64,000 bases of DNA from JAUIAI01 sp049680625 (GCA_049680625.1 JBAUID010000172.1:1-64000); one strand, 5' to 3'. Shown: positions 54,495 through 63,910, counted from the first letter of the stretch. Notes: generated by a model not told the origin, from the sequence alone. Translations and numbers: made by a program.

Positions 54495-54561
54495 GTAGAG
54501 ACCCATGACGCCTAACCGCGCATCAACAATTTCAATTATTCCCACGCAACAGGAAGGAACT

Positions 54562-55833
54562 ATGTCCCGACGTTTAACCCTCAAGACTCTCGCTGCCAGT
54601 GTCGCTCTGGCCGCGCTACCGATGGCGCAACCGGTTTACGCTGCTGATGACACGATCAAAGTCGGTATTCTGCATTCGCTATCTGGCACGATGGCCATTT
54701 CTGAAACTGTTCTTAAAGATACCGCTTTGATGGCTATTGACAAGATTAATGCCGCGGGTGGTGTACTCGGTAAAAAGCTTGAGCCAGTTGTTGTTGACCC
54801 TGCCTCAAACTGGCCCTTGTTCGCAGAAAAAGCGCGTCAACTGATTACCCAGGACAAAGTAGCCGTGGTCTTTGGATGCTGGACTTCCGTTTCGAGAAAA
54901 TCCGTATTACCCGTGTTCGAAGAACTGAATAGTCTGTTGTTCTACCCGGTACAGTATGAAGGGGAAGAACTCTCCAAGAACGTTTTCTATACGGGTGCCG
55001 CACCAAATCAGCAAGCCATTCCGGCCACCGAATACCTGATGAGTGAAGACGGCGGTGGAGCAAAGCGCTTCTTCCTGCTTGGTACCGACTACGTATACCC
55101 ACGCACGACGAACAAAATTCTGCGCGCATTCCTGAAGAGCAAAGGCGTTGCCGAGAAAGACATCGAAGAGGTTTATACGCCGTTTGGTCATTCCGATTAT
55201 CAAACCATCGTCGGCAACATCAAGAAGTTTTCCGCGGGTGGTAAGACCGCTGTCATTTCAACGATTAACGGTGACTCTAATGTTCCCTTCTACAAAGAAC
55301 TTGGCAATCAGGGCCTGGATGCCACCGATGTGCCGGTTGTTGCCTTCTCGGTAGGCGAAGAAGAATTGCGCGGGGTAGATACCAAGCCGCTGGTTGGCCA
55401 CCTTGCCGCCTGGAATTACTTTATGTCGTTGGATAACGAGACAAATTCAGCCTTTAAGAAAACCTGGGCCGAGTACGCCAAGAGCAAAAACCTGAGTTCA
55501 GCGGAGAAACCACTGACGAATGACCCAATGGAAGCCACCTACATTGGCATAAACATGTGGAAGCAGGCAGTCGAAAAAGCGGGTACAACGGATACCGATG
55601 CCGTCATCAAGGCGATGGCTGGCCAGACCTTCACCTCACCGTCGGGCTTTACGGTCATGATGGACGAGAAGAATCATCATTTGCATAAGCCGGTGGTTAT
55701 TGGTGAAGTCACCGAAGACGGTCAGTTCGACGTCGTCTGGCAAACCAAAGGTCCGATAAAAGCCCAGCCATGGAGCCCGTTCATCCCGGGCAATGACAAG
55801 AAATCAGACGAGCCCGCCGGCAAAAGCTCGTAA
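54562..55833 (+). CDS. urtA: Urea ABC transporter substrate-binding protein
   Basis: This 423-residue periplasmic protein captures urea for the UrtBCDE transporter. A signal peptide spans residues 1-27 (MSRRLTLKTLAAS, cleavage after VYA). IKVGILHSLSGTMAISETVLKDTALMAIDKINAAGGVLGKKLEPVVVDPASNWPLFAEKARQL is a UrtA hallmark, as are FGCWTSVSRKSVLPVFEE and FYPVQYEGEE. The ATG at 54562 has AAGGA at good spacing; an in-frame ATG at 54505 lies at the predicted transcription start and is rejected. A strong hairpin follows the stop. Confidence 0.96.
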   Translation: MSRRLTLKTLAASVALAALPMAQPVYAADDTIKVGILHSLSGTMAISETVLKDTALMAIDKINAAGGVLGKKLEPVVVDPASNWPLFAEKARQLITQDKVAVVFGCWTSVSRKSVLPVFEELNSLLFYPVQYEGEELSKNVFYTGAAPNQQAIPATEYLMSEDGGGAKRFFLLGTDYVYPRTTNKILRAFLKSKGVAEKDIEEVYTPFGHSDYQTIVGNIKKFSAGGKTAVISTINGDSNVPFYKELGNQGLDATDVPVVAFSVGEEELRGVDTKPLVGHLAAWNYFMSLDNETNSAFKKTWAEYAKSKNLSSAEKPLTNDPMEATYIGINMWKQAVEKAGTTDTDAVIKAMAGQTFTSPSGFTVMMDEKNHHLHKPVVIGEVTEDGQFDVVWQTKGPIKAQPWSPFIPGNDKKSDEPAGKSS

Positions 55834-55853
55834 TCCCTATTGTCGTAATTCAT

Positions 55854-55881
55854 AAGTAAGAGCAACTGAAGTAAGAGCAAC
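55854..55881 (+). repeat. 13-base direct repeat AAGTAAGAGCAAC between urtA and urtB
   Basis: Two exact copies lie at 55854-55866 and 55869-55881 (15-base period). The second runs into the left arm of the stem-loop at 55877. Confidence 0.8.
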
Positions 55882-55900
55882 CAGCCACTCGGCTGGTTGC
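55877..55900 (+). promoter_or_regulatory. Intercistronic stem-loop between urtA and urtB
   Basis: GCAACCAGCC and GGCTGGTTGC form a perfect 10-base stem around ACTC. No T-run follows, so it is not an intrinsic terminator. A likely role is 3'-end protection of the abundant urtA message or partial termination, so that the binding protein exceeds the permeases. Confidence 0.7.
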
Positions 55901-56026
55901 CACGAAAAAGTAACCTGCAAGCCGCCCAGGCCGCGGTCATTACATAAAAGATTCTCAGGCGCATGCCAGCGTGCATGGGCCGGGCCTCGTGCAGCCCAAA
56001 TTAACCGACCGGGACTCCCCAACGCA

Positions 56027-57643
56027 ATGAACGGCCTGAATACACTTGTCAAACGCCTCACGTGGGTTGCCGCATCGCTGTTATTACTTTGCGCTGCATC
56101 GATTTCACAGGCAATGAGCCTGGAGCAAGCGCTGTCGATGGTGAAAGGCAGTAACTCCAACCGAATCGCCGCCATTAACGACGCGCTGATTTCTGATGCA
56201 GCGACAATTGCCCCGTTTTTTAAAGCCCTTGAGGAAAAACGCGTCTACTTCACCGATGTACAAGTTTTTGTTGTGAACGAAAACACGGTCATCGACGCGG
56301 TGACCGGGCGGACAACCTCGTTACCAGCAGATGCCAGCGAGGCCAGAGTGAATAACCGAATTCGAAAAGCTCTGCGTGATTCGCGAGCCGGGCTTCGATT
56401 GTTTTCAGATGACCGGCAAACCCGTTTACTCGCCGCACAGGACATGGCCAGCAATCCGTCAAAAGCAATTCTCAAGTTATTTGAGCGAGCACGGCAGACT
56501 GAGGAAGACAAAGAAATTCTCGCCGTCTTCACTCTTGCCCAGGCTCGGGTTGGTATCACATCAGAAAACGTTCAAACCCGATTGACAGCTGCACAGACTC
56601 TTGGGCAGAGCGACTCGCTCACGGTACGCCAACTACTGCGCGACCGGCTGAGCCAGACCGATAGCGGTTTTACCGAAGCAGACCCTGCGGTTCGCAAGGC
56701 ACTAAATACTGCTTATGCCGCCGTTGAATATCGGATCTTCATGTCAGAAATTGGTGGCACCTTATTCGCAGGAATCAGCCTGGGTAGTGTTTTGCTGCTA
56801 GCCGCCCTCGGACTGGCCATTACCTACGGTCTGATGGGAGTGATTAATCTCGCTCACGGTGAGCTAATCATGATTGGGGCGTACGCAACCTATCTTGCCC
56901 AGGAAGTTTTCCGTAACTACTTCTCGCCCCATTGGTTTGATGCTTATCTGATCCTGGCTATTCCAATGGCTTTTCTGTGTGCTGCCGCAGTCGGTGCATT
57001 GCTCGAACGCTTTGTCATCAGGCACTTATACGGTCGCGAGCTGGAGACCTTGCTCGCGACCTGGGGTATCAGTTTGATCCTCATGCAGGGAGTAAGAAAC
57101 TTGTTTGGTGCTCAAAACGTTTCGGTCGAAAACCCCAGCTGGATGTCTGGTGGACTCCAGGTAACCTCAAGCCTGGTTCTACCCTACAACCGAATCGCAA
57201 TCATTGTGTTTTCTGTATTGGTATTAATTGCGGTTGGCGCTGTTATCAGTCGAACCCGCCTGGGTTTATTCGTACGGGCCACGATTCAAAACCGCACCAT
57301 GGCACGCTGCGTCGGTGTCCCAACAAAACGCACCGACCTGATGGCCTTTTCGCTGGGATCCGGGGTTGCCGGTCTGGCGGGTTGTGCGCTGTCACAAATA
57401 GGAAATGTTGGCCCAGATCTTGGTCAGGGGTACATCGTCGATTCGTTCCTGGTGGTTGTCGTTGGTGGGGTTGGCCAACTGGCTGGTGCGGTAACCGCCG
57501 CCCTTGGGCTCGGAATATTCAGCAAAATTCTCGAAGGAATGTCCGGTGCCGTGATCGCAAAAATCATGCTGTTGGTCGTTGTCATTATCTTTATTCAACG
57601 ACGTCCGCAGGGGATCTTTGCCTTACGCGGCCGGGGCGCATAA
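56027..57643 (+). CDS. urtB: Urea ABC transporter permease UrtB
   Basis: This is a 538-residue inner-membrane permease of the branched-chain amino acid (LivH) class. Residues 1-30 look like a signal peptide. A periplasmic helical N-domain of about 200 residues follows, characteristic of proteobacterial UrtB. The LivH-like core begins at about 240 (TLFAGISLGSVLLLAALGLAITYGLMGVINLAHGELIMIGAY). LATWGISLILMQGVRNLFG and the coupling loop NRTMARCVGVPTKRTDLMAFSLGSG are present. It is in the urt operon between urtA and urtC, two bases before urtC. Confidence 0.96.
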   Translation: MNGLNTLVKRLTWVAASLLLLCAASISQAMSLEQALSMVKGSNSNRIAAINDALISDAATIAPFFKALEEKRVYFTDVQVFVVNENTVIDAVTGRTTSLPADASEARVNNRIRKALRDSRAGLRLFSDDRQTRLLAAQDMASNPSKAILKLFERARQTEEDKEILAVFTLAQARVGITSENVQTRLTAAQTLGQSDSLTVRQLLRDRLSQTDSGFTEADPAVRKALNTAYAAVEYRIFMSEIGGTLFAGISLGSVLLLAALGLAITYGLMGVINLAHGELIMIGAYATYLAQEVFRNYFSPHWFDAYLILAIPMAFLCAAAVGALLERFVIRHLYGRELETLLATWGISLILMQGVRNLFGAQNVSVENPSWMSGGLQVTSSLVLPYNRIAIIVFSVLVLIAVGAVISRTRLGLFVRATIQNRTMARCVGVPTKRTDLMAFSLGSGVAGLAGCALSQIGNVGPDLGQGYIVDSFLVVVVGGVGQLAGAVTAALGLGIFSKILEGMSGAVIAKIMLLVVVIIFIQRRPQGIFALRGRGA

Positions 57644-57645
57644 AC

Positions 57646-58809
57646 ATGACTTCAATTACCAAAGAACACGAAAGGCCACAACCAGAGCAGCAACCAGCGC
57701 CAGTGAGAAACATGCCAGCCCTGAGGAACCAAACCAGTTGGCTGGGCAAAGGTCCAGCCACCGGAGTAGTGCTGACCCTGCTGGTACTGGTTGTCTTTGT
57801 GCCAATCGCAAATTTGTCTTTCCATATCGAGCATCCACTACATGTCAGCGGATACACGGTGTCGCTGATTGGCAAAATTCTTTGTTACGCCATGGTTGCT
57901 CTGGCAATGGGCCTGGTGTGGGGTTATGCCGGTATTTTGTCGCTCGGTCACGGTGCGTTTTTTGCACTCGGTGGCTATGCTATGGGTATGTACCTGATGC
58001 GTGCCATCGGACGTGAAGGTCAGTATCAAAGTGAATTGCCCGATTTCATGGTTTTTCTGGACTGGAAAGAGCTTCCCCTGCACTGGTTCTTCACCGAGTA
58101 TTTCTTATGGTGCCTGATGCTCGCGGTTGTCGTTCCCGGCTTACTGGCCTTCGTTTTTGGATATTTTGCGTTTCGGTCGCGCATCAAAGGGGTGTACTTT
58201 TCAATAATTACCCAGGCTATGACTTACGCCATGATGCTGCTGTTCTTTCGAAACGAAACCGGTTTTGGTGGCAATAACGGTTTCACAGACTTTAAGCGTA
58301 TCCTGGATTACCCGATTGCCATACCGCAAACGCGAGCCTTCCTGTTTGCCCTGAGCGGGATAGTCCTGGTGTTGATGTATTTACTTTGCCGATGGATCGT
58401 CAAATCCAAGTACGGCCGGATTCTGACCGCGATCCGGGACGCCGAAGACCGCGTGATGTTCAGTGGCTACAACCCTTTATGGTTCAAGGTTTCGATCTGG
58501 ACTTTCTCTGCCGTATTGTGTGGAATTGCGGGCGCCTTATACGTAACCCAGGTTGGCATCATTAACCCCAGCGAAATGTCACCGGCCAATTCAATAGAAA
58601 TTGCGATCTGGGTGGCGGTTGGTGGTCGAGGCTCTCTGCTTGGCCCAATTCTTGGCGCATTCATCGTCAACGGTGCCAAGAGTTGGTTTACCGTGGCCTA
58701 TCCCGAGTACTGGCTCTACTTCCTGGGTTTGCTGTTTGTCTTGGTGACTTTGTATTTGCCACGCGGTGTTCTGGGGCTGTTTAACCGGCAAAAGGAGGAG
58801 CAACAATGA
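57646..58809 (+). CDS. urtC: Urea ABC transporter permease UrtC
   Basis: This is a 387-residue LivM-like permease partnering UrtB. After a polar N-terminus of about 40 residues come VVLTLLVLVVFVPIANLSF, then CYAMVALAMGLVWGYAGILSLGHGAFFALGGYAMGMYLMR, a UrtC signature. FRNETGFGGNNGFTDFK, then VMFSGYNPLWFKVSIWTFSAVLCGIAGALYVTQVGIINPSEM, complete it. The ATG at 57646 follows the urtB stop directly; a longer frame starts inside urtB. The stop overlaps the urtD start (ATGA). Confidence 0.96.
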   Translation: MTSITKEHERPQPEQQPAPVRNMPALRNQTSWLGKGPATGVVLTLLVLVVFVPIANLSFHIEHPLHVSGYTVSLIGKILCYAMVALAMGLVWGYAGILSLGHGAFFALGGYAMGMYLMRAIGREGQYQSELPDFMVFLDWKELPLHWFFTEYFLWCLMLAVVVPGLLAFVFGYFAFRSRIKGVYFSIITQAMTYAMMLLFFRNETGFGGNNGFTDFKRILDYPIAIPQTRAFLFALSGIVLVLMYLLCRWIVKSKYGRILTAIRDAEDRVMFSGYNPLWFKVSIWTFSAVLCGIAGALYVTQVGIINPSEMSPANSIEIAIWVAVGGRGSLLGPILGAFIVNGAKSWFTVAYPEYWLYFLGLLFVLVTLYLPRGVLGLFNRQKEEQQ

Positions 58810-59693
58810 GCGCCGCCGTGTCTGAACAAAGTAACCACCCAAACACAGACGAGCAAAACAGTGACAACCCGGACAATGGCAACCGATCCTATGGGGGCAA
58901 TACCGCTGCTTTTGGCCGCATCGCCGACGTTTCCCCCGACGCGGCCGACTTCCGCCATGGTGTCGCTCTTTATCTCGACGATGTCAGTATCAGCTTTGAC
59001 GGCTTCAAAGCCTTGAACAGCCTGTCGCTGGCGGTCGACCTTGGTGAATTACGCTGCATTATTGGCCCCAACGGTGCCGGTAAGACAACCATGATGGATG
59101 TTATTACCGGCAAGACACGCCCCGACACAGGCAGCGCCTTTTTTGGACAAAATATTGACTTGCTCAGCCAGACCGAACCAGAGATTGCGCGTCTGGGTAT
59201 TGGCAGAAAGTTTCAGAAACCAACCGTATTCGAATTGCTGACCCCGTTTGAAAACCTCGAACTGGCACTCAGTACTGATAAGCGGGTATGGCCTTCCCTG
59301 CAATGGAAGCTCAAAACCGAACACCGCGATCGTATTGCCAGCACGCTTGATCTGATTCGCCTTACCGATGATTCGCACAGGCTGGCCGGCAATTTGTCAC
59401 ATGGCCAGAAACAATGGCTTGAAATTGGCATGTTACTGATGCAGGAACCAAAGTTATTGTTACTTGACGAACCGGTCGCCGGCATGACTGATGAAGAAAC
59501 CGCGCGCACGGCCGACTTACTCAATACCCTGCGCGGCAGTCACTCGCTTCTTGTCGTTGAACACGACATGGCGTTTATCGAAATGATTGCGCAGACCGTA
59601 ACCGTTTTGCATGAAGGTTCGGTTCTGGCTGAAGGGAGCCTGAAAAAAGTGCAAGATGATGAACGAGTCATTGAGGTATATCTTGGACGCTAA
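58806..59693 (+). CDS. urtD: Urea ABC transporter ATP-binding protein UrtD
   Basis: This is a 295-residue LivG-like ATPase. The ABC core starts near residue 53 (LYLDDVSISFDGFKALNSLSLAVDLGELRCIIGPNGAGKTTMMDVITGKTRPDTG). LSHGQKQWLEIGMLLMQEPKLLLLDEPVAGMTDEE is the signature plus Walker B region typical of UrtD. The first about 50 residues are an Asn/Asp-rich extension not needed for the fold. GGAGG lies seven bases before the ATG at 58806, which supports the full-length start. Confidence 0.96.
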   Translation: MSAAVSEQSNHPNTDEQNSDNPDNGNRSYGGNTAAFGRIADVSPDAADFRHGVALYLDDVSISFDGFKALNSLSLAVDLGELRCIIGPNGAGKTTMMDVITGKTRPDTGSAFFGQNIDLLSQTEPEIARLGIGRKFQKPTVFELLTPFENLELALSTDKRVWPSLQWKLKTEHRDRIASTLDLIRLTDDSHRLAGNLSHGQKQWLEIGMLLMQEPKLLLLDEPVAGMTDEETARTADLLNTLRGSHSLLVVEHDMAFIEMIAQTVTVLHEGSVLAEGSLKKVQDDERVIEVYLGR

Positions 59694-59744
59694 GGAATTC
59701 AAACCAGTCACCAGCAAGATCACCAAAATGACCAGAGCCGGAAA

Positions 59745-60437
59745 ATGCTGAAACTCGATAGCGTGAATCAGTTCTACGGTGGCAGTCATATTCTGCGCGA
59801 CGTATCCCTGATCGTCAGGCGCGGACGAATTACAACTCTGCTGGGCCGAAACGGCGTCGGAAAAAGTACATTATTGCGCAGCATCATGGGGGTGACTCCG
59901 ATTCGCAGCGGCACCATCACGCTTGATAATGACGGCTTACACACAATGCGAACCGAAGACCGGGTCGCCCTCGGTATTGGCTACGTACCCCAGGGTCGCG
60001 AAATATTCAATCGACTGACGGTTGCAGAGAACCTGCAAATGGGGCTGGCCAGCGTTAGCGACAAGGCCGGAATCCCGGACCGCCTGTTTGAGCTATTTCC
60101 GGTTTTGCTGAAGATGTTGCGCCGTCGCGGAGGTGACCTCTCCGGTGGGCAGCAGCAGCAACTGGCGATTGCACGCGCGTTAGCCGCCAACCCAAAACTA
60201 CTGATCCTTGATGAACCAACTGAAGGTATTCAACCCTCAATAATCAAAGACATCAAGCGCGTCATTCGCGAACTAGCTGACAAAGACAACATCGGTGTTT
60301 TACTCGTCGAACAGTATTATGATTTTGCACGCGACCTGGCGGACGACTACGCTGTCATGACTCGTGGTCAAATTGTCAAAATCGGGTCCGGAGAATCGAT
60401 GGATGCGGATGGCGTAAGGGAAATGGTTGCCATCTGA
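59745..60437 (+). CDS. urtE: Urea ABC transporter ATP-binding protein UrtE
   Basis: This is a 230-residue LivF-like ATPase. MLKLDSVNQFYGGSHILRDVSL, Walker A GRNGVGKST, YVPQGREIFNRLTVAENLQMGL, signature LSGGQQQQLAIARAL, Walker B LLILDEPTEGIQPSII and VLLVEQYYDFARDLAD are all UrtE-typical. It is 51 bases after urtD and shares the overlap TGATG with ureD, which links urea uptake and urease translation. Confidence 0.96.
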   Translation: MLKLDSVNQFYGGSHILRDVSLIVRRGRITTLLGRNGVGKSTLLRSIMGVTPIRSGTITLDNDGLHTMRTEDRVALGIGYVPQGREIFNRLTVAENLQMGLASVSDKAGIPDRLFELFPVLLKMLRRRGGDLSGGQQQQLAIARALAANPKLLILDEPTEGIQPSIIKDIKRVIRELADKDNIGVLLVEQYYDFARDLADDYAVMTRGQIVKIGSGESMDADGVREMVAI

Positions 60438-61462
60438 TGAATGCGCCGCATCACACTGCGATTCGAGTGGCCGGTAAAAGTGGCCAGCTTAGCCAACAAC
60501 ACAGCGGACAACCCGCCGTATTTGGCGCTGCGTCAGCACCGGGCCAGTGGCTCGCAGGGCTGAATCTGGGTTTTCAGTCGCGATCGATGAAAGCCGAGGG
60601 TCAAACCAGGCGTCAAACCTATGCGAGCCGCCGTGAACATATCGGCCCACTCAGAATTCTGAAAGGTTTCCCCTCCCAGTCTGATCAGCCTGATTTGTAT
60701 CAGCAAATAATTGTGCACCCTCCGGGCGGTATTGCGGCCGGTGACGAATTACACATTAATGTGCACGGGGGTGATGACACCCATGTCTTGATGACGTCAC
60801 CCGGCGCCGCCAAGTGGTACCGGCAAACTGAGGCCGGCAAACCCCGGTCAAACATTAAGCCATCAGAAGCGAGCCAACATCTGCGCGTCCGAATTGATAA
60901 CAATGCAAGTTTCGAATGGATGCCACTGGAGAACATCGCCTTCAGCGGCACCCGCGCCCGGCTGACCGCCGACTTTCATCTCGCCAATTCAGCAGCCCTT
61001 ATTTGTGCCGATGTATTTTGTCTCGGCAGACCCGCAAGCAACGAAGTTTTCGAGCACGGCTTACTGGCTTGTTCGACTCGCATTTTTCGCCGGGACCAGC
61101 TTCTTTTTAGTGAACAATTGCGCCTGTATGGGGGCGACCGCCTGCTGCAATCGCCCGCTGGCCTGAACGGTGCCACCAGTTTTGGCACGCTGATCGCCGT
61201 CCCCAGTCTTGAACTCACCGAAGATCCGGGCAGGAAGCTCGAGTCGCTTCGCGACGCTATTCGCGAGCAGTGGCGTGAGCTGGCTGCCGACAATGAAAGA
61301 AGCGGTTTACTCGCTGTGACTGCTTTGCCCGAATGCCTGATTGTTCGCTGGACTGGACATTCGGCGCAGGCTGGCTGGATCGCATTACGGTGTGTGTGGG
61401 AAAACATTCGCCAGCCGTTGATTGGCCGCCCACCTATTCCCCCAAGAATCTGGGCCTGTTAA
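60437..61462 (+). CDS. ureD: Urease accessory protein UreD
   Basis: This 341-residue cytoplasmic chaperone binds apo-urease with UreF and UreG for nickel delivery. SRREHIGPLRILKGFPSQSDQPDLYQQIIVHPPGGIAAGDELHINV, MTSPGAAKWYR and WMPLENIAFSGTRARLTADFHL are the conserved blocks. It is longer than many UreD proteins owing to a polar N-terminus of about 55 residues. It starts at the A of the urtE stop, so the urease genes are an extension of the transporter operon. Confidence 0.95.
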   Translation: MNAPHHTAIRVAGKSGQLSQQHSGQPAVFGAASAPGQWLAGLNLGFQSRSMKAEGQTRRQTYASRREHIGPLRILKGFPSQSDQPDLYQQIIVHPPGGIAAGDELHINVHGGDDTHVLMTSPGAAKWYRQTEAGKPRSNIKPSEASQHLRVRIDNNASFEWMPLENIAFSGTRARLTADFHLANSAALICADVFCLGRPASNEVFEHGLLACSTRIFRRDQLLFSEQLRLYGGDRLLQSPAGLNGATSFGTLIAVPSLELTEDPGRKLESLRDAIREQWRELAADNERSGLLAVTALPECLIVRWTGHSAQAGWIALRCVWENIRQPLIGRPPIPPRIWAC

Positions 61463-61480
61463 GGCCCTACCGGAGACACC

Positions 61481-61783
61481 ATGGAACTGACACCACGCGA
61501 AAAAGACAAACTGCTGATTTTTACCGCTGCCTTGCTGGCCGAGCGCCGGCGTGATCGCGGCCTGAAACTGAATTATCCCGAAGCCACCGCCTTAATCAGT
61601 GCGGCAATCATGGAAGGCGCGCGCGACGGGCGTACTGTGGCAGAACTTATGGCTCACGGCACCACAATTCTCAACCGGGATGACGTAATGGAAGGGGTTG
61701 CCGACATGTTGCCGGAGATACAGGTTGAAGCCAGTTTCCCGGACGGCACAAAACTGGTCACCGTGCACCAGCCAATCGCATGA
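61481..61783 (+). CDS. ureA: Urease gamma subunit
   Basis: This is the 100-residue small subunit. MELTPREKDKLLIFTAALLAERRRDRGLKLNYPEATALISAAIMEGARDGRTVAELM is the canonical sequence, and the end VTVHQPIA is standard. GGAG lies a few bases before the ATG. It assembles with UreB and UreC. Confidence 0.98.
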   Translation: MELTPREKDKLLIFTAALLAERRRDRGLKLNYPEATALISAAIMEGARDGRTVAELMAHGTTILNRDDVMEGVADMLPEIQVEASFPDGTKLVTVHQPIA

Positions 61784-61841
61784 AGCCAGTCAATCGACAG
61801 ACCTTGACCTTATTACCCAAAATCTTCCGCACGGAGTAAAC

Positions 61842-62168
61842 ATGATTCCCGGACAAATGGAAATTGCCGCCGGCGACATTGAACTGAACATTGGCCGCGC
61901 CACGGTTGTAGTCACCGTTGCCAACACCGGTGACCGGCCGGTTCAAATTGGTTCGCACTACCACTTTTACGAAGTGAACGATGCCCTGGCCTTCGATCGT
62001 GACAAAACCCGGGGTTTTCGGCTGAACATCGCCGCTGGCACCGCGATTCGCTTCGAACCCGGACAGGAACGCAGCGTAGAACTGGTGGCTTACGCCGGTG
62101 ATCGAAAAGTGTATGGATTCCAGGGGCGAATCATGGGTGCCCTGGACAACAACGGAGATGCATCATGA
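61842..62168 (+). CDS. ureB: Urease beta subunit
   Basis: This is the 108-residue beta subunit. MIPGQMEIAAGDIELNIGR, NTGDRPVQIGSHYHFYEVNDALAFDRDKTRGFRLNI and YAGDRKVYGFQGRIMG are canonical. The ATG at 61842 is used; the frame extends upstream into ureA but is not conserved there. The stop overlaps the ureC start by four bases. Confidence 0.98.
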   Translation: MIPGQMEIAAGDIELNIGRATVVVTVANTGDRPVQIGSHYHFYEVNDALAFDRDKTRGFRLNIAAGTAIRFEPGQERSVELVAYAGDRKVYGFQGRIMGALDNNGDAS

Positions 62169-63865
62169 AAATCTCACGACAGGCGTATGCTGAGATGTTC
62201 GGCCCAACAACCGGAGACAAAATTCGCCTGGCCGATACCCAGTTGTGGATCGAGGTTGAGAAAGACCACACGATTTACGGTGAAGAAGTGAAATTTGGAG
62301 GCGGAAAAGTCATCCGCGACGGCATGGGACAAAGCCAGCGCAGTGGGCCCGATGTACCCGATACCGTGATTACCAACGCCTTGATCATGGATTACTGGGG
62401 GATCGTCAAAGCAGATATTGCGATTTCTGATGGACGGATCAGCGCCATCGGCAAAGCCGGCAACCCCGATATCCAGCCGGGAGTAACGATCACCATTGGC
62501 GCGGCGACAGAAATCATTGCTGGTGAAGGCAACATAATTACCGCCGGCGGTATCGACGGTCACATTCATTTTATTTGTCCGCAACAAATTGACGAGGCGC
62601 TGGCCAGTGGCATCACCACCATGATTGGCGGCGGTACCGGCCCGGCTACTGGTACCAACGCAACAACATGCACCCCTGGCGCCTGGCATATCGGGCGGAT
62701 GTTGCAAAGCGCTGAAGCCTTTCCGATGAATATCGGGTTCAAGGGAAAAGGCAATGCTTCCCTGCCCGCAGCCCTGGAAGAGCAACTTCGTGGCGGCGCC
62801 ATGGGATTAAAACTTCATGAAGACTGGGGCACCACGCCGGCCGCTATCGACAACTGTCTGTCTGTCGCTGACCGCTTTGATGTCCAGGTGGCAATTCATA
62901 CTGATACGCTGAATGAATCGGGGTTTGTCGAAACCACTATGGCCGCTTTTAAGGGTCGGACCATTCACACCTACCATACCGAAGGTGCGGGCGGCGGGCA
63001 TGCGCCGGACATTATCAAGGCCTGTGGACTGCCCCATGTATTACCGTCATCAACCAATCCAACCCGGCCGTACACAATCAACACTATTGACGAACATCTG
63101 GACATGCTGATGGTTTGTCATCACCTGGACCCGGCAATTCCGGAAGATGTTGCATTTGCCGAAAGCAGGATCCGCCGCGAAACCATAGCGGCAGAAGACA
63201 TCCTGCATGACATGGGAGCGTTTTCGATGATGGCCTCCGACTCACAGGCAATGGGCCGGGTTGGGGAAACCATATTGCGCTGCTGGCAGACGGCTCACAA
63301 AATGAAAGTACAACGGGGAAGCCTTGCCGGGGACAGCAACAAAAACGATAACAACCGGGTCAAGCGCTACCTTGCCAAGTACACAATTAACCCGGCACTG
63401 GCGAACGGCATTGCCCATGAAGTCGGGTCTGTCGAGGTGGGCAAACTCGCCGACCTTGTGTTGTGGAAACCGGCTTTCTTTGGGGTTAAGCCAGGCATGG
63501 TACTGAAGGGTGGGCAAATTGTACTGGCCGCGATGGGTGATCCCAATGCGTCGATACCCACTCCCCAACCTGTGCATTACCGGCCTATGTTTGGCAGTTT
63601 TGGCCATTCTTTAAAGCATAACAGCATCAGTTTTGTATCTGGCGCCGCACTGGAAAACGATGTAGCCAGCAAGCTTGGCCTCGAACGGCGCCTGGTGGCG
63701 GTATCCGGGACGCGAACAATTTCCAAAGCGGACATGTTGCTTAACACGGCAACGCCGACAATTGAAGTTGATCCGCAGGACTATCAAGTTCGGGCCGATG
63801 GTGAATTGCTGACTTGCGAGCCGGCAAGCGAACTGCCGATGGCCCAGCGATATTTTTTGTTCTGA
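62165..63865 (+). CDS. ureC: Urease alpha (catalytic) subunit
   Basis: This 566-residue nickel hydrolase splits urea into ammonia and carbamate. Nickel-binding His are in GGIDGHIHFICPQQ, the carbamylated Lys in MGLKLHEDWG (about residue 217), and further ligands in AIHTDTLNESGF and IHTYHTEGAGGGHAPD. The active-site flap Cys-His is in MVCHHLDPAIPEDVAFAESRIR, and MASDSQAMGRVGE carries the last Asp ligand. All catalytic residues appear intact. Start and length match the family. Confidence 0.99.
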   Translation: MKISRQAYAEMFGPTTGDKIRLADTQLWIEVEKDHTIYGEEVKFGGGKVIRDGMGQSQRSGPDVPDTVITNALIMDYWGIVKADIAISDGRISAIGKAGNPDIQPGVTITIGAATEIIAGEGNIITAGGIDGHIHFICPQQIDEALASGITTMIGGGTGPATGTNATTCTPGAWHIGRMLQSAEAFPMNIGFKGKGNASLPAALEEQLRGGAMGLKLHEDWGTTPAAIDNCLSVADRFDVQVAIHTDTLNESGFVETTMAAFKGRTIHTYHTEGAGGGHAPDIIKACGLPHVLPSSTNPTRPYTINTIDEHLDMLMVCHHLDPAIPEDVAFAESRIRRETIAAEDILHDMGAFSMMASDSQAMGRVGETILRCWQTAHKMKVQRGSLAGDSNKNDNNRVKRYLAKYTINPALANGIAHEVGSVEVGKLADLVLWKPAFFGVKPGMVLKGGQIVLAAMGDPNASIPTPQPVHYRPMFGSFGHSLKHNSISFVSGAALENDVASKLGLERRLVAVSGTRTISKADMLLNTATPTIEVDPQDYQVRADGELLTCEPASELPMAQRYFLF

Positions 63866-63910
63866 CCGACACTGTCCCCGACACCGCCCCCCAAACGAAC
63901 GAGTCGCCAT

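Noticed and set aside
54505..54561. Earlier ATG for urtA at 54505
   Set aside because: It sits at the predicted sigma-54 transcription start, lacks a ribosome site and would put a polar stretch before the signal peptide.
56977..57645. Upstream extension of the urtC frame
   Set aside because: This part is an out-of-frame reading of urtB and contains no membrane segments; urtC starts at 57646.
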